A DNA stretch of 6,143 nt, taken from positions 1-6,143 of the forward strand of contig CAMTOX010000127.1 in NCBI GenBank assembly GCA_947074225.1, given 5' to 3'. Shown piece by piece: positions 4,057 through 6,143 of the stretch. The notes below the pieces were generated by a model that had not been told where the DNA came from, did not search any database, and saw only the letters and a list, made by a program, of their open reading frames with translations. The translations under genes were made by a program, and so were the position numbers. The stretch is from an uncultured bacterium. Lineage in GTDB: Bacteria; Bacteroidota; Bacteroidia; Bacteroidales; Paludibacteraceae. How positions within the stretch are numbered: the first letter of the stretch is position 1; each line of letters opens with the position of its first letter.

Positions 4057-6105
4057 TTATATCTTAATAAGTGGGAATATCAATGTAAATGTCGTGCCAA
4101 TATTTTCTTGCGATTCGAAATTGATTTCTCCACCCATAGCATTAACATAAGTTTTTACAAGTGCCAACCCAATACCATTTCCACTACTCTTAGTAGTGAA
4201 GTTAGGTTTAAAGATATTCTCTTTTATGGAATCAGGAATGCCATTACCATTATCTGTAATGGTAATGGTAATGTATTCTATATCGGCTTCTACCCTAACT
4301 TTAATATTGCCTTCTTTGTCTGATGGAATAGCCTGCATACCATTTTTAATGATGTTATTAAATATTTGTATGAGTTGTTCTGAATCGCCCATAATCATAG
4401 CATGCAATATTGTACTGTCGTATTCTAAAATAATTCCTTCGGCATTGTTCATATGCAGATGCAGTACAGAAATAAGCCGATCAATAATATTTACAGGTAC
4501 TAATTTTGTTGGTGCCATACGTGCAAAGCTAGAGAAGTCGCTTGCAATATTGGTTAAACTATCAATCTGTCCCATGAGCATTTCTGTTGCAGTGTCGAAA
4601 TAGTTATCGAAACGGTCGGTATTTTTAAGTCTACGCATTTGCTGTATAGCAAGTTTCATAGGAGTTAATGGGTTCTTAATTTCATGTGCAATCTGTTTTG
4701 CAATCTCTCTCCATAAATTATCGCGTTCATTTTCAGCTAACTCATTTACCTTCTCATCAAGGTCGTCAATTAAGTTATTATACTGTTTTATCAGTGCTCC
4801 AATTTCATCATTTCTATTTTCCGGATAATTAATGTGTTCATTTTTTCCTCCTAATTCTAAGTTATCTAACTTAGTTCTAATTTCATTAACCGGTCCGGAT
4901 ATATTACGTGTAAAGATATAGAACAAGATAATACTTAACATTATAATGGCTAAATAGATATTGAGAAATAAAAGAATATAGCGATATATCTCTTCGTGTA
5001 AGTTGCTTAAACTCATATAATATGGAATACAGATATAACCAATATTATTGTTATCCTTATCGTATAAAGTTGCATAACCACATAAGTGTTCGAGATTTCC
5101 AATTTTTTCGGTTAATATTACTGTTTCATAATTACCTCTAAAGAAGTAATCTGGATTTATAAGCCGACTAGTAATTCTATTGATTCTTAAGTATGGGTAT
5201 GTAGATAAAATTTGTCCTCCCGATTTATCGTATAGATGAATAGGTAAATCATATTTTTCGTATAGTTCATCCATTACCCGACGATATGTATCCTTATAAT
5301 CATTTGTATTACAATTATGTATTTCCTTTTCAATTGTTGATTTTACAAAATTGACACTACTCATGATATCTGCTTTTTTTTCTTCGTATTTATTTTGTAT
5401 TAATTGATGTACACTTATACACATAATAACAAAAATACAGACAAAGAGAAATAGAATAAAGAAGTTCTTTAGCTTATTAAAGATACTACCTTTCATGTAA
5501 TAGTTTTTGAAGAGATCGCCATTAATCCATAGATTAATGAGGAATGCAATAGCCACAAATATGCAAAACATATAGGTCATGAAAATAATATAGAGTCGCC
5601 ATGTAGGATGTGCTTCCTCTGATATTATTACACGCCTATGCGGATCCATCATTAGTGTATAGTGTTTGTGACCATCAAAATATTCTTGATAGAATCTATT
5701 AGGCCAGGTTTTATAGAAATTAAATCTTTTAGAATATGGGAATTTACCATTACTTAAGATTAATTGATTGTCGTAATATAATGCCGACGATACTCTGTGC
5801 CATGGATTCTTAGAGTATGAAATTAAACCTGTTTCAGGATGTTCCATATACTTACTATCTTGACGTCTCATTAAATTTATATAAAGTGCAATAGTGTCTC
5901 CATTTTGATTCGCATCTTTATATATTCCTTTATAAGAACAGCTTCCAGGGCTTCTTTTTTTGTTGAAGTTTGGTGTAGTGAGTCCTGAGAATTCAATGAA
6001 ATCCCATTTCTCACGCATATATTTCTTTTTAATTTGTTCGTATGGTAAAATATCGATATTTAGTTCATAGAGTTTCGATATATTTTCAAAATAGTTATTT
6101 TTCAA
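4057..6105 (-). CDS. NtrY-like sensor histidine kinase, probably missing its N-terminus
   Basis: This open frame encodes 682 residues from a TTG at 6105; the first ATG in frame is codon 30 (6018). From the N-terminus: a soluble region (1-167) resembling the outer sensing part of these kinases; membrane segments at about 168-193, 212-237 and 375-399; a second sensor-like outer loop (about 238-374); HAMP at about 397-450; HisKA with phosphoacceptor H474 in AHEIKNPLTP; HATPase with N588 (N box), D618-x-G620-x-G622 (G1), F632 and F636 (F box) and GNGIGLAL at 642-649 (G2). All kinase motifs are intact. HEIKNPLTP with HAMP resembles NtrY, which phosphorylates an NtrC-type regulator; none is in this window. 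With three membrane segments and a cytoplasmic kinase, the 167-residue N-terminal part would lie outside the inner membrane, yet no signal or anchor precedes it. Stops occur in all frames between 6106 and 6143. A rearranged, truncated or chimeric gene is likely. The 3' end abuts the shared terminator. Confidence 0.85.
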   Translation of the reverse strand: MKNNYFENISKLYELNIDILPYEQIKKKYMREKWDFIEFSGLTTPNFNKKRSPGSCSYKGIYKDANQNGDTIALYINLMRRQDSKYMEHPETGLISYSKNPWHRVSSALYYDNQLILSNGKFPYSKRFNFYKTWPNRFYQEYFDGHKHYTLMMDPHRRVIISEEAHPTWRLYIIFMTYMFCIFVAIAFLINLWINGDLFKNYYMKGSIFNKLKNFFILFLFVCIFVIMCISVHQLIQNKYEEKKADIMSSVNFVKSTIEKEIHNCNTNDYKDTYRRVMDELYEKYDLPIHLYDKSGGQILSTYPYLRINRITSRLINPDYFFRGNYETVILTEKIGNLEHLCGYATLYDKDNNNIGYICIPYYMSLSNLHEEIYRYILLFLNIYLAIIMLSIILFYIFTRNISGPVNEIRTKLDNLELGGKNEHINYPENRNDEIGALIKQYNNLIDDLDEKVNELAENERDNLWREIAKQIAHEIKNPLTPMKLAIQQMRRLKNTDRFDNYFDTATEMLMGQIDSLTNIASDFSSFARMAPTKLVPVNIIDRLISVLHLHMNNAEGIILEYDSTILHAMIMGDSEQLIQIFNNIIKNGMQAIPSDKEGNIKVRVEADIEYITITITDNGNGIPDSIKENIFKPNFTTKSSGNGIGLALVKTYVNAMGGEINFESQENIGTTFTLIFPLIKI
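4182..4198. repeat. 7-bp hairpin in the kinase G2-box coding sequence
   Basis: CACTACT (4182-4188) and AGTAGTG (4192-4198) are exact reverse complements around CTT. They encode the TTKSSG segment of the ATP lid. As with the neighbouring hairpin, the arms arise from paired Thr and Ser codons; no role is evident. Confidence 0.5.
4241..4268. repeat. 12-bp perfect hairpin within the kinase G1-box coding sequence
   Basis: CCATTACCATTA (4241-4252) and TAATGGTAATGG (4257-4268) are exact reverse complements with a TCTG loop. On the coding strand the arms are the alternating Ile/Thr codons (ITITIT) and the Asn/Gly codons (NGNG) of the DNGNGI ATP-binding motif. It probably follows from the codon alternation, but the mRNA would fold there. 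Confidence 0.7.
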
Positions 6106-6143
6106 ATAATAAAACTTAGTTTTGTGTTTTATTTAGTTGATAC
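6106..6143. other. A+T-rich right end with inverted repeat, upstream of the kinase frame
   Basis: Read toward the kinase gene, all three frames of this 38-nt end meet stop codons; the kinase frame itself stops at 6133-6135. AATAAAAC (6108-6115) and GTTTTATT (6126-6133) are exact reverse complements with a 10-nt loop. No adapter match is seen, unlike the left end. It may be a true intergenic leader or a junction of an assembly or genome rearrangement; 38 nt cannot decide. Confidence 0.5.

Noticed and set aside
4054..4603. Plus-strand open frames at 4054-4323 and 4196-4603
   Set aside because: Both are antisense to the HisKA/HATPase region of the kinase, where the minus-strand frame carries all catalytic motifs; they are shadows.
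5374..5381. T8 run (A8 on the coding strand) in the kinase gene as a frameshift site
   Set aside because: The frame is uninterrupted on both sides (EEKKAD) and there is no overlapping alternative product; it is only a homopolymer where sequencing error is possible.
52..6143. CRISPR, tRNA, rRNA, insertion sequence or phage genes
   Set aside because: No direct-repeat array, cloverleaf or rRNA core sequence, transposase motif or phage protein could be seen on either strand.

Overview
The window looks like a fragment of a low-GC Bacteroidota (Bacteroidales-like) chromosome, probably one end of a draft or metagenomic contig. The evidence is the A+T-rich codon use, few Shine-Dalgarno sequences, a lipoprotein whose mature end (Cys-Lys-Glu-Ser-Glu-Glu-Glu) resembles Bacteroidota surface-export signals, a eukaryote-like GH13_8 branching enzyme of the type found in this phylum, and an NtrY-like multi-pass histidine kinase. 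The first 51 bases are not biological: they are an Illumina P7/TruSeq adapter with an index, so genomic sequence starts at about 52.

Layout from left to right. Positions 104-1175 hold a two-gene plus-strand unit: a small DUF2007-type protein, then a lipoprotein with a TPR-like start whose gene overlaps it by 17 nt. Positions 1176-1509 are a 334-nt gap with no convincing gene. It holds a weak terminator-like hairpin, a Bacteroidota-type -7 motif, small hairpins, and a striking 35-nt near-perfect dyad (1451-1485) just ahead of the next gene. Positions 1510-3971 hold a YhcH/YjgK/YiaL (TabA-like) protein and glgB, the glycogen branching enzyme, joined by an ATGA stop/start overlap. Positions 3972-4056 carry two hairpins; the second is an 18-bp stem that works as a shared terminator for glgB and the convergent gene. 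Positions 4057-6105 on the minus strand encode an NtrY-like sensor histidine kinase that appears to lack its N-terminus.

Functionally, the central operon points to storage-polysaccharide metabolism (glycogen branching) coupled to a small cupin-like protein of a carbohydrate-associated family. The dyad is the best candidate for its regulatory site. The kinase should signal to an NtrC-like regulator, but none is in the window and nothing in the sequence ties it to glgB. No mobile element, CRISPR array, tRNA or rRNA was seen. Apart from the dyad, the possibly truncated kinase and the adapter, the region is ordinary chromosomal content, and I see no clear new multi-gene system.
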